DNA from: Elymus sibiricus
Lineage: Eukaryota > Streptophyta > Magnoliopsida > Poales > Poaceae
Length of the DNA stretch: 64,000 nt
Assembly (NCBI GenBank): GCA_039707655.1
Contig: CM077667.1
Span: 158,142,642-158,206,641 of the forward strand
Direction: 5' to 3'
The notes below the pieces were generated by a model. That model was not told the origin of the DNA. It saw only the letters and a program-made list of their open reading frames with translations, and did no database searches. The translations under genes and the position numbers were made by a program. Of the stretch, positions 10,621 to 23,115 are shown one piece after another (the stretch's first letter is position 1; the number at the start of each line of letters is the position of its first letter).

Positions 10621-12161
10621 TGAAAGTGCGTTATATCGACTAGAGGGGGGGTGAATAGGCGATTTTTACAAATTCGTCACTAAGGAATTTCAACTTGAGG
10701 AATTTGAAATGTGATGAACAACTAGCAGCGGAATAAGTACTCAAGTGCATACGAAGCATAGCGATCGCATAGTCATCATGTTGAAATAGAGCATGCACAG
10801 ATTACAGGTAGCGCGATACAGGATAAGCAGGCGCGGAACAAGGTAACTTGAAGAATTTGAGGTGAGGAAATTGAGAAAGTCTTCAGTCAAATTCTTCAAA
10901 CAGTAACAATCAATTTCATCAACAAGTATACGAGGAATTGAAAGGGTTGAGGAAATGGAACCAGGAAGCTCGATGAAGACAATGATTTGATGACCCAGTT
11001 CCAACTGCTGTGACAGTCGTACGTCTGGTTTGGAGCGGCCTGGTATTTAAACCAGAAGACACACAGTCCCAGGACACACAGTCCTTACCGTATTCTCCTT
11101 GAGCTAAGGTCACACAGACCTCGCCCAACACTCGTGGTAAGTCTTCAGGGTAGACTTCCAAAACCCTCACAAACTGGTCACCCGGCGATCCACAATTTAC
11201 TGTTGGATGCTCTAGACCAAGGTCACTTCGTGATCCCCAATTGACTGCAGGATGCACTAGACCATGACGCCTAACCGTCTGGAAGATACACAGTCTTCAA
11301 AGGTAACAAGCGTCGGTTCCACACAGGAACAATTTCTTCAGTGATGCTCAATCACTTTGGGTTTGGTGGTTTGGTTTGGGGTTTTTCCTCACTGATGATT
11401 TTCTCTCAAAGTCCTCGAGGAATGGGATGCTCTCAAATGACAAGTGTCAGTTCTCTCTCGGAGCAGCCAACAAACTAGTGGTTGTGGGGGTGGCTATTTA
11501 TACCCAGGGTGCAACCCGACATGATAAGACATAAATGCCCCCAATGATATGACCGTTATGTGGATAGGATGATTGGGGACAGCTGGCACTTAGCACAGCA
11601 ACGGTCGGAATTTCGAACTATGAAAGTCCTCAGGCTTATCATGTTCCTCACTTGTAGGCAATTCGGACTGGCGAAATCCTAACTCCTCAGTCAGACCAAT
11701 TTCCTCAGAGACCAGAAGATCATCGTCTCTGTCACTGAAGAACTTGACTGAACTGCAAGAGATTTCCAAAAGGCTTCACTCGAAGGATTGGATAGGTTGA
11801 GGCTTTTGAGTTGAGCATCAGTTGGAAATTTTCCTTAGTATTACCTCGGCCCCCTTTAACAGTACGGTGTTTCCTATGACTCAAATAAAGGAAATGAAAC
11901 TATAAAAACAAAGTCTTCACGCTTCATAGTCCTCGTTCATATCTTCAAGGTCACACCAACTTCTTCTTTTTCAAAGTCTTCAACAAAGTCTTCACCAAAG
12001 TCTTCAGTTGAAGACATTCATTTTTAGGGGTCGATAATCTCCGAATGTATCAAACTCCTCAGCGACTTATAGAGCATGTGTACACTTACAAACGCATCAG
12101 TCTCTTAACCTATAAGTCTTCAATACACCAAAATCACTAAGGGGCACTAGATGCACTTACA
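10621..12161 (-). repeat. 5' LTR of E1 (1541 bp)
   Basis: The minus strand reads TGTAAGTGCATCTAGTGCC ... CGCACTTTCA. The start and end match the 3' LTR of E2 (TGTAAGTCCATCTAGTGCC ... GCACTTTCA), which fixes both boundaries. The PBS adjoins its inner end and Tekay LTR sequence adjoins its outer end. The many AGTCTTCA/GAAGACTT-like words also occur in the E2 LTR. Confidence 0.9.
11495..11502 (-). promoter_or_regulatory. TATA box in E1 5' LTR
   Basis: The minus strand reads GGTATAAATAGCCACCCCC. The E2 LTR has the equivalent GGCTATAAATAGCCCACCCC at 39050-39069, so this is probably the core promoter of the genomic RNA. Confidence 0.65.
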
Positions 12162-15100
12162 CGGAGCCAATAATTCAAGTAACAACATAAGTATCTAGTT
12201 CTAGTTATCATAGACCAAGATACTCTCTGAGCGTCCATTTCTGTGGACACGGCTAATCGATTAGTTTAACTTCCCTGCAGGGGTGCACAAACTTACCCAT
12301 CACGCTCGATAAACTCTGGCCGGATACAATTTTCGGGTCATACCCGGCCTCATCCATCGACACGCCGTAATCCAACCTAGGCTCATCATAGAGGCCAGCA
12401 CGCCGGTCTACATCCTAATAGCTCGGGGTCTTGGGCCATCTCCCTCGCTATCCTGCACATTACGCCCTCAGCCGGTGTCAGTCCTAGCATGCCTTAATGC
12501 AAGCGCCATGCTGTCGCGGGCCACCCGGGCGCGAGACGCTCCATGTGACATCTGATGAGCTTTCGGAAGAATGTACGCTGTAGAGTGCCCATACTTTTTC
12601 CCGCGTGGTGGTTAGTGCGAAAGTGGCCAGAGGCCTTCTCAGATCACATATCCAAACCTGTTAGTGACTTTATAGTTGCGGTGACGATCGGTCCCTCCAT
12701 CCCGTCGCCCCGTCTCGAGAACTTGCGGCAAGGACATCACTGTCCGGCCACGCCCGTCTATATCCCTTCAGGTGCCTTACCGGCGCACCCCACCACATCT
12801 CAAACACACGGGTACCCTTGGGGCCGACCCATCTCAAGACTGTCGGGAACTCAGGTCCACCTCAACAGAGTGGTACCGCCTGTCCCTTCAGTCCCGTCTT
12901 TCACATGTAATTCAGTGTCAAGTCAAAAAGGTTGTGTGTCAGTACACCAAGTGGATATCCGAGGAATCACTCTCGATATATCACACCCGGGGTATGTGAG
13001 GTGATGTATCGGTAACGGCTTGTCAGTCATGTTGACTGAGTCTTCTGTCTTCAAGTCCTCGACGACGACGGTGATGAAAGCAGGGGCAACGACAATAGTA
13101 AAATGGGGGCCACAGGGGGACACTATCCATACCTATACTACAACATTATATGAAAGCAGGTATGAAAGTAGTACTCAAAAACAGGCTATGCATCAGAATA
13201 GGTGCTTATAAATACAGTAGCAAAATCTAATGCAAGCATGAGGGAGAAAGAATAGGTGATATCGGAATGATCAAGGGGGTTTTGCTTGCCTTGTTGCTTT
13301 GCTGCAAAAGACTGGTCGTCAGGGGCGTAGTCGTACTCAGCAGCAGCGTCAGTCTCGGAGGCTACCGGAGAGAAGAGGGGGAAGAAACAATAAATACAAG
13401 CAAACAGATGCAACACGATGAATGACATGGCAATACACATTGCTAGGGGTAGTCTAACGCAGTACTACACGTATCCGACAGAACGGGAGAATATCTGACG
13501 ATATTTCCCGGGTCTTTGGATTTATCGGATAGACAATCCGGAGGGGAAAAGTTCCATGTTCATCATGCTAGGAGCATGTGACAGACGAACGGATAGCGTA
13601 TTCGGATTCGTGGGATTTTTCTGATCAACTTTCATGTATAAAACTTTTTCATCTGAGCTACGGTTTATTTTATATGATTTTTGGAAGTTTTAATCATTTT
13701 CTGAAATTTCTTTTAACAATAAATTCGAATTATCCAGAACTGAAAATGCTAAATGCACCCAGATTTGTACCCAGTTAGCACACACAGTGGCTGACTGGTG
13801 GGCCACGTTGACCTGGGTCAACACCTAGTCAGCAGAGGCTGACTGGTGGGCCAGCTGCCCAGTCAGCAGGCTGACTGGGTCGGCCTGATCCATTTGCACA
13901 GTGGGCCGGCCCCACTTGTCAGCCTCTGTACTAATAAGAGGGTTATTTTTAATCTTAAGTTTGATTAACGACGTGGGACCCGGTCGTCAGTGACTTATTA
14001 GCGGATTTAATTAGCGCTAATTACGTTTAAACAGCGCGGGCCCCGCTTGTCAGTGAGTGACCCGGGGGTTTAAACGCCCGTGCGCGCACTGGGACACGCT
14101 GGCGACGAGCCAGGAGCGGCGGGGGCTTGCCGGAGTTGCTCTCCAGTGACCAAATCAAGCGGCGGTTGGCGGGAACCGACTCAGCGCGAAGCGCCGCATC
14201 CAGTGGTGCACGAAAGGGGGCCGGAGACCCACCGAAACGACGGCGGCGTCCATGCCCGACGGCAACCGGAGCAGGCGAGCTCAGGCACTACTCCTACGGC
14301 CTCGAATGGCAGCTAAGAGAGGGAGGGATTGGAGGCGGAGCTCACTGCGGTGACGGGGAGAGGTCTAGGAGGCCGGAGGTGGTCGGAGGCGAGCTCTTGG
14401 CCAATAATGGCGACGGCGGCCGAGGTGGAAGAACCGGACGATGGAGATGATTTGACGGAGCTCCGGCTCGATTCGATGCACCAGGCGGTAGAGGAGGTCC
14501 ACGCGGAGCTTCTGGGCCCTACGGAGAGGCGCGAGGAGGGCTATGGCCGCGGTCTCATCCACAGCGCGGCCATGGATCCGCTCGGGCGAGCTCGAACGCG
14601 AGCGAGAGAGAGATGGGAGGGGGCTACTGGTAGACCTAGGGTTCGCGGGAGAGAGAGGGGTCCGTGGGGGCGGTCTTATCCTCTCCCCAACGGCGCCAGC
14701 GAGGTGGTCGGGGGCGACCTCCCCCTGTAGCGACGCGGTCGGTGGAGCAGGAGGAAGGAGACGAGCGAGGGGGAGTGCGCTGGGCCTTCTCTACGCTGAC
14801 TTGGGCCCAGGTACAGTGGGCTCTCCCTCCTTTTCTTTTTCCGAATTTTGCCTTTTCTGTTTTATTTAACCAAAGAGCATTTGCAATTTATCCAGCCACC
14901 AAAAGAGTTTGCAAAATTATAAATCTTGGCCAATAAAATGTATTGCAATATTAGGCACTGTCAGAAAAAGTTTGGGAGGCAAAAGAGTTAAATTGAATTT
15001 TTCACAGAGGCAAAGTCATTTAAAATATTATTTTGGCTTCTATTATAATTGTTTTAAGGCACTTAAATACTTTATAAAATGTTGGTTCCCAATTTATGTT

Positions 15101-15357
15101 TTAAGGCACTTAAATACTTTATAAAATGTTGGTTCCCAATTTAGGTGAATATTAGCAAAGCAACCATGATTTTTGTTTTCAGGTTTGCAGAACTATTTAA
15201 TCCACTTTTAATGAATTTTGAAAATCATTAGGAATCTGAAAGGAGAGATGATTCCAATGTGATCAAACATCGTTTAGCAAAATTACCAGCTTAATCCTCA
15301 TGGTTTACTATAGCTTGGTCACTTGGGTTGCTGTAGCTGGTAGCCAGGGGTGTTACA
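12162..15357 (-). repeat. Tekay-type LTR, truncated by E1 insertion
   Basis: This is about 3.2 kb of non-coding sequence. Its blocks align in order with the E3 LTRs: the GGACACGGCTA, CGGCCTC, GTTCCATGTTCATCATGCTAG and GGATTCGTGGGATTTTTCTG regions appear in both. It ends GGGGTGTTACA at 15357, where E2 pol codons resume. By alignment with the E3 LTR, the missing 0.7 kb must lie left of the window, beyond E1. Several GC-rich short frames at 14080-14870 are chance ORFs. Whether the other LTR and coding part exist outside the window cannot be seen. The TSD candidate on the right is TGATG (15358-15362). Confidence 0.75.
15052..15145 (+). repeat. 47-bp tandem duplication inside the LTR
   Basis: The block beginning TTTTAAGGCACTTAAATACT occurs at 15052 and again at 15099, followed both times by TTATAAAATGTTGGTTCCC. 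The two copies are nearly identical, so the duplication is recent. Confidence 0.85.
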
Positions 15358-15497
15358 TGATGACGAAGACAATACTCAGCAACCGGAACAAAGTCTTCGA
15401 CCTGCTCATCCGCGCGTGCCTAATGAAGTGCAGATCGACAAGATGCTCAGTAGCATAAATGTACCAGGCCCTCTCACTCGCTCAAGAGCTAACCAAT
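15358..15497 (+). pseudogene. pol: E2 pol fragment: integrase-reverse transcriptase linker
   Basis: The plus strand encodes NEVQIDKM ... PGPLTRSRA, matching the E1 linker NEVQIDKI ... PGPLTRSRA just before reverse transcriptase. It is bounded on the left by the end of the Tekay LTR and on the right by the solo LTR at 15498. It resumes at 20246 without loss. Confidence 0.85.
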
Positions 15498-18400
15498 TGT
15501 CACAGCCTGTGTTTTGCCTCTCTTGACTAAGTCAACATAACTCAAAAATTAGGACCATTTAAAACTTTTTGAGTGCTTGTGATGGTTGACTTGATTGCCA
15601 TTTGCTTGATTGCTTGCTTGTGTTGTGGCTCACTAAAACTCTCCTACTCTTTAGGACTCATCTACATGATCCAAACTTTTTGCCCAATGATCATGCCATG
15701 TGTATAGTGCCTAAAACTATTTTTATCAAATATTATTTTTGCCAAAAAACATTTATTCAAATTAGGCTTTATAAAATCCCTGAATTGAGGTTTGTACTAC
15801 AAGTCCTCAAGTTGGGTGGAATGTTTTACCCCAAAGAGTTTATTTGGAACCTACTATATATAATAATTCCCAAAACCACCTAATATTATTTATAAAGATT
15901 ATTTTTCTATTTTATTTAAAGGCTTTTTCTTAAGGCCAGAAATGGTCTTTTGTAGGGAAAAAATATTTTTATGCTTTAAAAATATTTGAGAAAATTTAGG
16001 GAAACTCAGTGGACATATATTTTCAATATATATGAGTTTCATAACATGGTCATGTTCAAAATATGGGACAAAACCCTCCAAAACCCTTTCTGCCTATTTC
16101 AAGCATTTGAAATATTTCTATAGAAAATATTCTCAATTAATTCCAGGAACATTATAGCAAGTCACACATGATATATGTGATGATCTTGCCAAGTTCCATC
16201 TCAATCCTAATTGTTTTGGTTCACCAAAATATCCCAAAACCATTCGTGTCCAGATCCAAACTTGATCAACTTTACATTGTCAAGTATCTCCATATGTGCT
16301 CAAACTTTGTGGACATGTTCTAACCCTTTAATAATGCATCCATCCACAACAAGTGGTGCACTAAGGAGAACAGATCCACTTGCCTAAATCCCCCTAAACC
16401 CATTTCTGCTGATTTCTAGAATTGGGTAATATTGCATTGTCAAGTTTTCCCATTTGGTCCCAAACTTTTTGGGCATGCTCTAACAGACTAATGGTGACAC
16501 CACACCAAGTGGTGCATTAGGGAGAGCAAGTTATCTTAGATAGATCTAAACAAAACCATCTCTGCCTATTCCTAGGGTTTATAAAGTTTGTATTGGCAAC
16601 TTTCATCTTATAATCCCAAATTTGGTGAACAACCTCAAATCTATCTATCATTCACTCCCGTTAAGTTTCATAGCAAGGAGAACAATTTAGCTAGCCCAAA
16701 CCAGCATCAAACACCTTCTGGTGATTTGGTAAAACTTCAGTTTTGACCTTCTTCTCTATTCTCCCACACCCTCAATTTTTACCACAGCTCCACCAAGACC
16801 CACAACATCTCCAGTAGCAACCCCAACGGCTAGATCCATGATTGAGGGGGTGGAATCCCCATTTGCACCCCCTGGACAGCTCCATTTCCACCTCTCTCTC
16901 TGCTCTCTCTCTCTCACTCATGGCCGTTTCCGAAGCATCCAATGCCCCCTCCCACCTATTTTATTCCTTCTATAGCTGGTAGATGCAAGTGGCCGCGCCG
17001 GAGCGCGTGCAGACATGCCCATGCCGGCCAAAAGCCCACTCTGGAGCGCGTTGCAGCTCAACCGAGTGTTGACACCACGCCACTGACCACCTCGGGTCTC
17101 CCCCACGCGCCAGTCGAGGCCCCTCGACGTCCAGGACACGCCATGGCCCTGTCCCCTCCTCTCTCTCCCTCCTGCTGCCCTCCTTCGCACGCGCGCCGGC
17201 TGCCTGAGAGCGCCAATGGGTGACCTCGCACGTGCGACGCGTCTGCGCTCCCCCACTCCCTCTCTTTCCTTCCCCGGTCATAGACCAGGCCCAGCAACGC
17301 CCCAGACGCACCCCCAAAAGCCCCCATGCCCTCTGGCCATAACCACGGCCTCGCCGGCGCACGAGCGTGCGGTGCACCGGCGCCCGGCTATAAATAGCCA
17401 CCCCGAGACCCTCTCTCCCCTCTGCTGGCTCTCTCCCTCTCCTAATCGAGCCCCTGCACCGAGAGTTCCTCCCCTGAGCCACCCAAGCTCAAGATCGAGC
17501 CCGAGCCCCGCCGCGTCGGGACTCCTATGATTCTCGGGTATGGCCCCTCTCCGGCGCTCCTTTCTCTCCATCTAACCTTCCCCCACTCTCCTGATCATTT
17601 CCCCTCTTCCTCTCGTGTGATTTGTAGCCGGAATCATTGGCCTCGAGCCCTCCCGACGCTCCTCCACCGCAGCCTCCTCTTCGCTGGCGATTCGGGCCAC
17701 TCCAGCGACCATCTTGACCACCATTCGAACAGCGGGAGCGCATGGAGTCCATTCCTGTCCTCAGTTTGCCTCGCCGTCAACCACAGCACCGCCGGTGAGC
17801 CCCCTGCTCTCTGCCCCGGGAAAGGAGATGACAGGTGGGCTCCACCTGTCATACTCCCTCTCACCCCTCTCTCGCTGATCGGCGGGCCCGTCCCGTCAGG
17901 TTCAAACGCGCGCAGCGGCGGGCCCTGAATACGTCTTTGACGTGGCCCTCCCGCGGCGCTGCACTGTGCCTGGGCCGCTTTCTTCCTGGGCCGGCTCTGC
18001 TGACGCCCTTCCCACCCATATGCACAGTATAATTTTTCTTTTTCTTTTTCAGAGATCTTCCAAAAATTCCCCAAGCCAAAGTAATTATCCAAATGACATG
18101 ATTCCAACTTCCACATTTTTCTAAAATACCAAAGAATTTAATGGTGTAACTTTCATATTTCTCCACTGCAAATTTTTGCACTGTTCAAATTCAAATTCAA
18201 ATTTGAACCAGTGATTGTCACCTTACAAAGTCCCTAGGACATCCAAATCGACTCAAAATGGAGTGATTCAAATTCCAGAGACTCCAAAAATCCTTCTCTG
18301 TGTATCTAGCCTTGGTGAACATTTTTACCATGCACCTATTCTGTTGGATCTAATAAATGGCCCATTTTCCACTTATTTAATCTTAGGAAAATCATAGGAA

Positions 18401-20245
18401 ATTCATCCCAACTCCAAAGCTAGTGAAACCACTTTCTAAATTCTTCTTAAAGCATGCCCTATCTGATGAGTGCATCCACTCATTTTTATAAAAATGTTTT
18501 CTGTAGACTTCTTATAAGATCAATAATGCCTCCATTTCCACCATTCAAAAATCCCTGATGATCTAAATCTAGTTGAGCAATTTTAGGTATTTTCTCATGG
18601 CCAGAGATGTCCAAGAAAAATAACTTTCCTATTTTAGAGCACTTTTATTTTCCTGCTTGTTGTCTTGCTTATTATGGTTGTTTCGGGTGGTAGTTGACGA
18701 AGTAGACGGAGTGCTCAAAGTTGGACAAGAAGCATGTGAAGACCTCGAAGACTTTGCTGAGCCAGGCAAGCAACCCTTTGACCATGTCTATGAAACCATT
18801 TTATTGCATGGCATATAGCACTATACTTTTGATATGTTGATCATGACGCTATGGTGACCACCTTCATGGGTTGTCTCCGATACATTTACCCGTTGATACT
18901 TGCACTGAGCATGACCCTGCCTTCCTATGAGGGTTATGCGGGTGGGAAGTAGATATGATGCTTGAGTAGTTGCTATGCAAAATGGGATTGGAATATGCAT
19001 GGTGTTTGAAACAAATGCTTTCAAAGACTTCTCGAAAACCCCGTCGGGTGACACTAATGCCCAAGGGAGAAAGTGAGCTAGGTAACCACTTGAGAAAGAA
19101 GTGGTGTACCGGAGCAAGAGGTGTGTGTGTTTTCAAAAACGGATTAGATTTAAGATCTGCTGATCGTCCCAACCTTACATGTACAACCACGATACCCCTT
19201 ATGGGACGGGGCTTTGTTGATTACCTTGGTCGGTACTAGCAGAGAGCCCGCATTACTAGTGGAGGGAGTGATGTGGTCACTCTCGATACGGGGTCGTGCC
19301 GGGAAGGATGATCATGGGCTGTTTTTATAGACACCGGGCACACCGTTGTGTCCCCTCATGGATGTTACAATCTTGAGCGAGGCTCGTGGGATGTACATCA
19401 TGAGGGCTGGGTACCACCGAGTGGACTCTTTGTCTCGTGTCGTCAAGGGAAAGGCATTATTCGGGTACTTACCTCGGGTATGAACAATATCGCGAGTCGT
19501 GGCTTGACACAGAAGTTTCCCGAGTCTTGTGGGTAAAGTGTGCAACCTCTGCGGAGTGTAAAACTATTCGAATAGCCATGTCCACGGTCAAGGACACTTG
19601 GGTGGTCCTTCTTAAACTATGTCCAGGATGTTTTCACCAACTTGGCGTGTGTGTAAGAAAGATGGAATACTCGAGACAAGTCAGATGACTTGACATGATG
19701 ATTGAACCTGAGATATTCAGACCTTGATTATATTGATATTTGTAACCTATTCGTACAGATACTCATATCCTCATGATGCATGCTACTTCAAGTTATTTTG
19801 ATCATGTCATTGCACTCAAAATTAGCTTTCCGCAACTTACCTACTTAGTGCTATATCATGCTTTGTTATACCTTGTTCCAAAACATGGGTTGCTTGCAAG
19901 TACATTCAAAATACTCATTGGCTTGCCACTGGTTATTTAATTGCCCAGGCATGGAAGAGCAGGAATATGGTGAAGAATTCATTGGAGATGAACATGCGAA
20001 TTAGGACGCTTCCCAGTCAGAATGCCTGTAGGGTTAAGGAAGATGGCATGGGTTCACACTATCGTTGAAGATTTCCGCTGCAAGTTTATGAAGACTTGGC
20101 CATAAAGGCCATATTTGAGTAAAACGGTACGTAATGGATGTAAGACTCTTGTTATTCAGATTTTGTGTGTTTAGTGAGCATTGATCTCTGGGATCACTGT
20201 GCACGTACATTCGGTGTTCATGACTTATGAGTCGGGGTCCCCACA
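15498..20245 (+). mobile_element. Solo LTR B (4748 bp) in E2 pol, TSD CCAAT
   Basis: It begins TGTCACAGCCTGTG and ends GGTCCCCACA, canonical TG...CA, between CCAAT (15493-15497) and CCAAT (20246-20250). It contains no gag, pol, PBS or polypurine tract next to an internal domain, so it is best explained as one LTR left after unequal recombination. It is AT-rich with a GC-rich core at about 16980-18010. The size matches LTRs of large chromoviruses. Apparent ORFs of 60-190 codons in the GC-rich core overlap on both strands and are not supported as genes. Confidence 0.8.
17389..17396 (+). promoter_or_regulatory. TATA box in solo LTR B
   Basis: CGGCTATAAATAGCCACCCC is followed by a pyrimidine-rich CTCTCTCCCCTC leader, as in plant core promoters. 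It implies the LTR sense strand is the plus strand. Confidence 0.5.
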
Positions 20246-21834
20246 CCAATTGGCTAACTTTTGTGGGCATTTTGCTTTTTTGTCTATCTCGGAGCCCACC
20301 AAAGTAGATGAAGCTTTCAAAGAACCTGAATGGATTCAAGCCATGCAAGAAGAACTGCATCACTTCAAGATCAACAATGTATGGGAACTTATCAAGCGAC
20401 CGGATCCACGCAAGCACAACATCATCGGCACAAAGTGGATCTACCGCAACAAACAAGATGCATCTGGCCAAGTTGTCAAAAACAAGGCTAGACTTGTAGC
20501 TCAAGGCTACACACAGGTTGAGGGTATCGATTTCGATGAGACATTTGCACCTGTTGCTAGACTTGAAGCCATACGTATATTGCTTGTTTATGCTAACCAC
20601 TATGATATATGTCTATACCAAATGGATGTCAAAAGTGCATTCCTCAATGGTAAGATTGAGGAAGAAGTATATGTTGCTCAACCTTCCAGAGTTTGCAGAT
20701 CCAAAGCATCCAAATATGGTCTACCGGCTTAACAAGGCTCTGTATGGCCTCAAGCAAGCACCAAGAGCCTAGTATGACATACTCAAGGAATTCCTCAAGG
20801 AGAAAGGCTTCAAACTCGGTTCACTCGATCCTACTCTCTTCACTAAATCATATGATGATGACTTGTTCATATGCCAAATTTATGTTGATGACATTATCTT
20901 TGGCTGCACTAACAACAAATACAGTGATGAGTTTAGTTTCATGATGCAAGAGCAATATCAGATGTCGATGATGGGGGAGCTGAAGTTCTTCCTAGGGCTT
21001 CAGATTCGACAGCAACCAAATGGCATTTTCATATCTCAAGAGAAGTATCTTAGAGATTGTCTCAAGAAGTTTCGCATGAATGAAGCCAAAGGTTACAAAA
21101 CACCCATGCCTACTAATGGCCACCTCTGCACTGACGAAAATGGTAAAGATTTCGATCAGAAGGTATACCGCTCCATGATTGGTTCATTGTTGTACTTATG
21201 TGCATCTAGGCCAGATATAATGCTTAGCGTTTGTACGTGTGCCCGATTTAAAATGGCACCAAAGGAGTCGCATCACCTTTCGGTGAAGTGAATACTTCGA
21301 TATTTGGCTCACACCCCAACGCTAGGATTATGGTATCCAAAGAGCTCCAAGTTCGATCTCATTGGCTACTCCGACTCAGACTTTGCTGGTGACAAAGTTG
21401 ATCGCAAGTCCACATCAGGCACTTGTCACTTTCCAGGTCGATCTCTTGTATGTTGGTCTTCGAAAAAGCAGAACTGTGTCTCACTCTCCACTACCGAAGC
21501 CGAATACATTGCTGCTGGCACCTGCTGCACTTAGCTTCTATGGATGAAGCAAACTCTCAAGGATTACAACATCAACAAGAAGAAAGTACTTCTCTACTGT
21601 GACAATGAGAGTGCTATCAAGATCACCTACAACCCAGTACAACATTCGAAGACAAAGCACATTCAGATATGACATCATTTCCTCCGTGATCATGTGTTGA
21701 AGGGCGACATCGTCATCAAGCCTGTGAAGTCAGAAGAGCAATTGGCTAATATCTTCACGAAGCCTTTGGATGAGAAGAGGTTTTGCAAGTTGTGGTGTGA
21801 GCTAAATACCTTAGAATCCTCAAATGTCCTTTGA
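20246..21834 (+). pseudogene. pol: E2 copia pol: reverse transcriptase and RNase H
   Basis: This is co-linear with E1. It begins [10 protein letters not shown], then has [31 protein letters not shown], the catalytic YVDDIIFG near 20880, [11 protein letters not shown], and RNase H with TEAEYIAAGTCC and DNESAIK. The end FTKPLDEKRF ... SNVL with TGA at 21832-21834 matches the E1 end. Lesions: a 1-base insertion near 20685; TAG at 20770-20772 (Trp position in E1); TGA at 21289-21291 (Arg or Lys-Arg position); TAG at 21532-21534 (Gln position); TGA at 21670-21672 (Arg position). It cannot make a working enzyme. Confidence 0.9.
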
Positions 21835-22520
21835 ATGGACATACATCCAAACACATGCTTATTGAAGACTTTGATGCACAACACACAAAGTAACGTATGT
21901 CTTCAACTCATGAAGACTTACATTCTAAGTGTGAATACATTAATGAAGAATATGACTTCAGAGCGCCACAATAATTGTGCGCCGTGTATGGGTCAGATAT
22001 TCTTATACAGTGGGTAACACCACCAACCATTCTCGAAGACTTTGCTTTTGTCTTCGCACTGTCTTATGTCTTCGAGATACTGAGTTTATCTTCGAAACGA
22101 AACCTTTCGAAATGTGCACGCGTTTTAAATCAAATATTTTTTGCATATATATTTGGAGTTTTTGTCCTATACAGCATTTGGCTGATAGCTATAACTTCAA
22201 ATTTTATCTAGGCAAATGTGATCGGACCCGACATTCCCATCTATTCTTATCTTGTTGAACTTTGTTCAACTCAAGTCATATGCATTCTATATTGACACGT
22301 GTTGATTGTCTTCACTGCATCCTTGTCAGTCGAAGACAAACTCAACCAAATGTTTGAACTCCTAATATTTACTTTAACCATGTTTTTCACAACAACTCCC
22401 ACGCCACCGCTACAGATAATCGAAGTGGGCTGTTGTACAAGTTGCATGTGCGCCACGTGTCCCACTAAAACCGAAGAGACCGGGGCATATACGTCCAAAA
22501 AATTCGGATGTCCTTGTCCT
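21835..22520 (+). other. Spacer between RNase H and internal promoter of E2
   Basis: This is non-coding spacer of about 0.7 kb, AT-rich, matching the E1 spacer in length and position. It contains CACGTGT (G-box-like) and ATATATA runs. No supported ORF is present. Confidence 0.5.
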
Positions 22521-22528
22521 TATAAATA
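22521..22528 (+). promoter_or_regulatory. Internal TATA box upstream of the E2 additional ORF
   Basis: CCTTATAAATATACATGCCCC is followed within 30-100 nt by pyrimidine-rich sequence and AAACCCTAGCGCCGCCGC, resembling the leader of an ordinary grass gene. The E1 copy has TATAAATA at the same distance from its intron donor. Confidence 0.5.
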
Positions 22529-22788
22529 TACATGCCCCAACTCAATTATTACCGTCCACTTCCTCCACCACCTCCAAGCTTCAAACCCTAGCGCCGCCGC
22601 TAGATTACATCATCGCCGGAGACGAAGCGCTTAGTTGTCGCGACCTCTCCGACGACGTACTCACGCCGGCCGCGACCATCTTCGTCCGCCGTCGCCGTAG
22701 CTGTCTGCCACCACCAAGCTATGGTGTGGCAGATCAAACTGCTCGGCTTCTTCGCCTCGTCGACCAGTTCATCGTGTTCTTCACCATG

Positions 22789-23111
22789 GTAATAAAAACT
22801 GATTTTTTACCACTCGTTTGATCTTTCCGAATTACCAAATGTCTTCGAGATCTGTTTTTCCACCATAAATCCAATAGATCTCAAACATGTATCTCTATTT
22901 GCTCAATTCTTTTACTTATGTTACAAATTTGGGCTGATTTCTCACTTGTGCCAATTCTCGGACTTGCACAATCTGAAACCACCATAACTTGAGCAAAAGT
23001 GAAAGTCTTCGGTGAATGAGGTCAATGTCTTCAAACCATGATTTATCTTCAAAATCTTTTGAGAATGCATGTGACCTCTTCTCTTCCCCCGCATCTCTAA
23101 CTCTTTCACAG
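22789..23111 (+). other. Predicted GT-AG intron in the leader of the E2 additional ORF
   Basis: A donor CACCATG|GTAATAAAA and an acceptor CTCTTTCACAG|GTACATG bound 323 nt of AT-rich sequence. The start codon is 4 nt after the acceptor. The E1 intron has 326 nt with equivalent flanks. Confidence 0.5.
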
Positions 23112-23115
23112 GTAC

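Larger units (their letters stand above)
1..12161 (-). mobile_element. Ty1-copia LTR retrotransposon E1, SIRE/Maximus-type, 3' end off the window
   Basis: The order read on the minus strand is LTR (12161-10621), PBS, gag, protease/integrase/reverse transcriptase/RNase H, then a long additional ORF that leaves the window at position 1. Integrase before reverse transcriptase defines copia. A large gag with a zinc knuckle and coiled coil, plus an extra ORF after pol, points to the SIRE/Maximus lineage. The element sits inside a Tekay-type LTR, because matching LTR sequence resumes at 12162. The right-hand target duplication should be CGGAG (12162-12166); its partner is outside the window. E1 is a later insertion of the same lineage as E2 and lies nested inside it in opposite orientation. 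Confidence 0.9.

Noticed and set aside
14080..14870. Gly/Arg-rich frames near 14.1-14.9 kb
   Set aside because: They lie in the truncated Tekay LTR, overlap each other and have no start context or domain.
22299..22634. 111-codon plus-strand frame before the E2 extra ORF
   Set aside because: It spans the predicted TATA box and leader and has no counterpart in E1.
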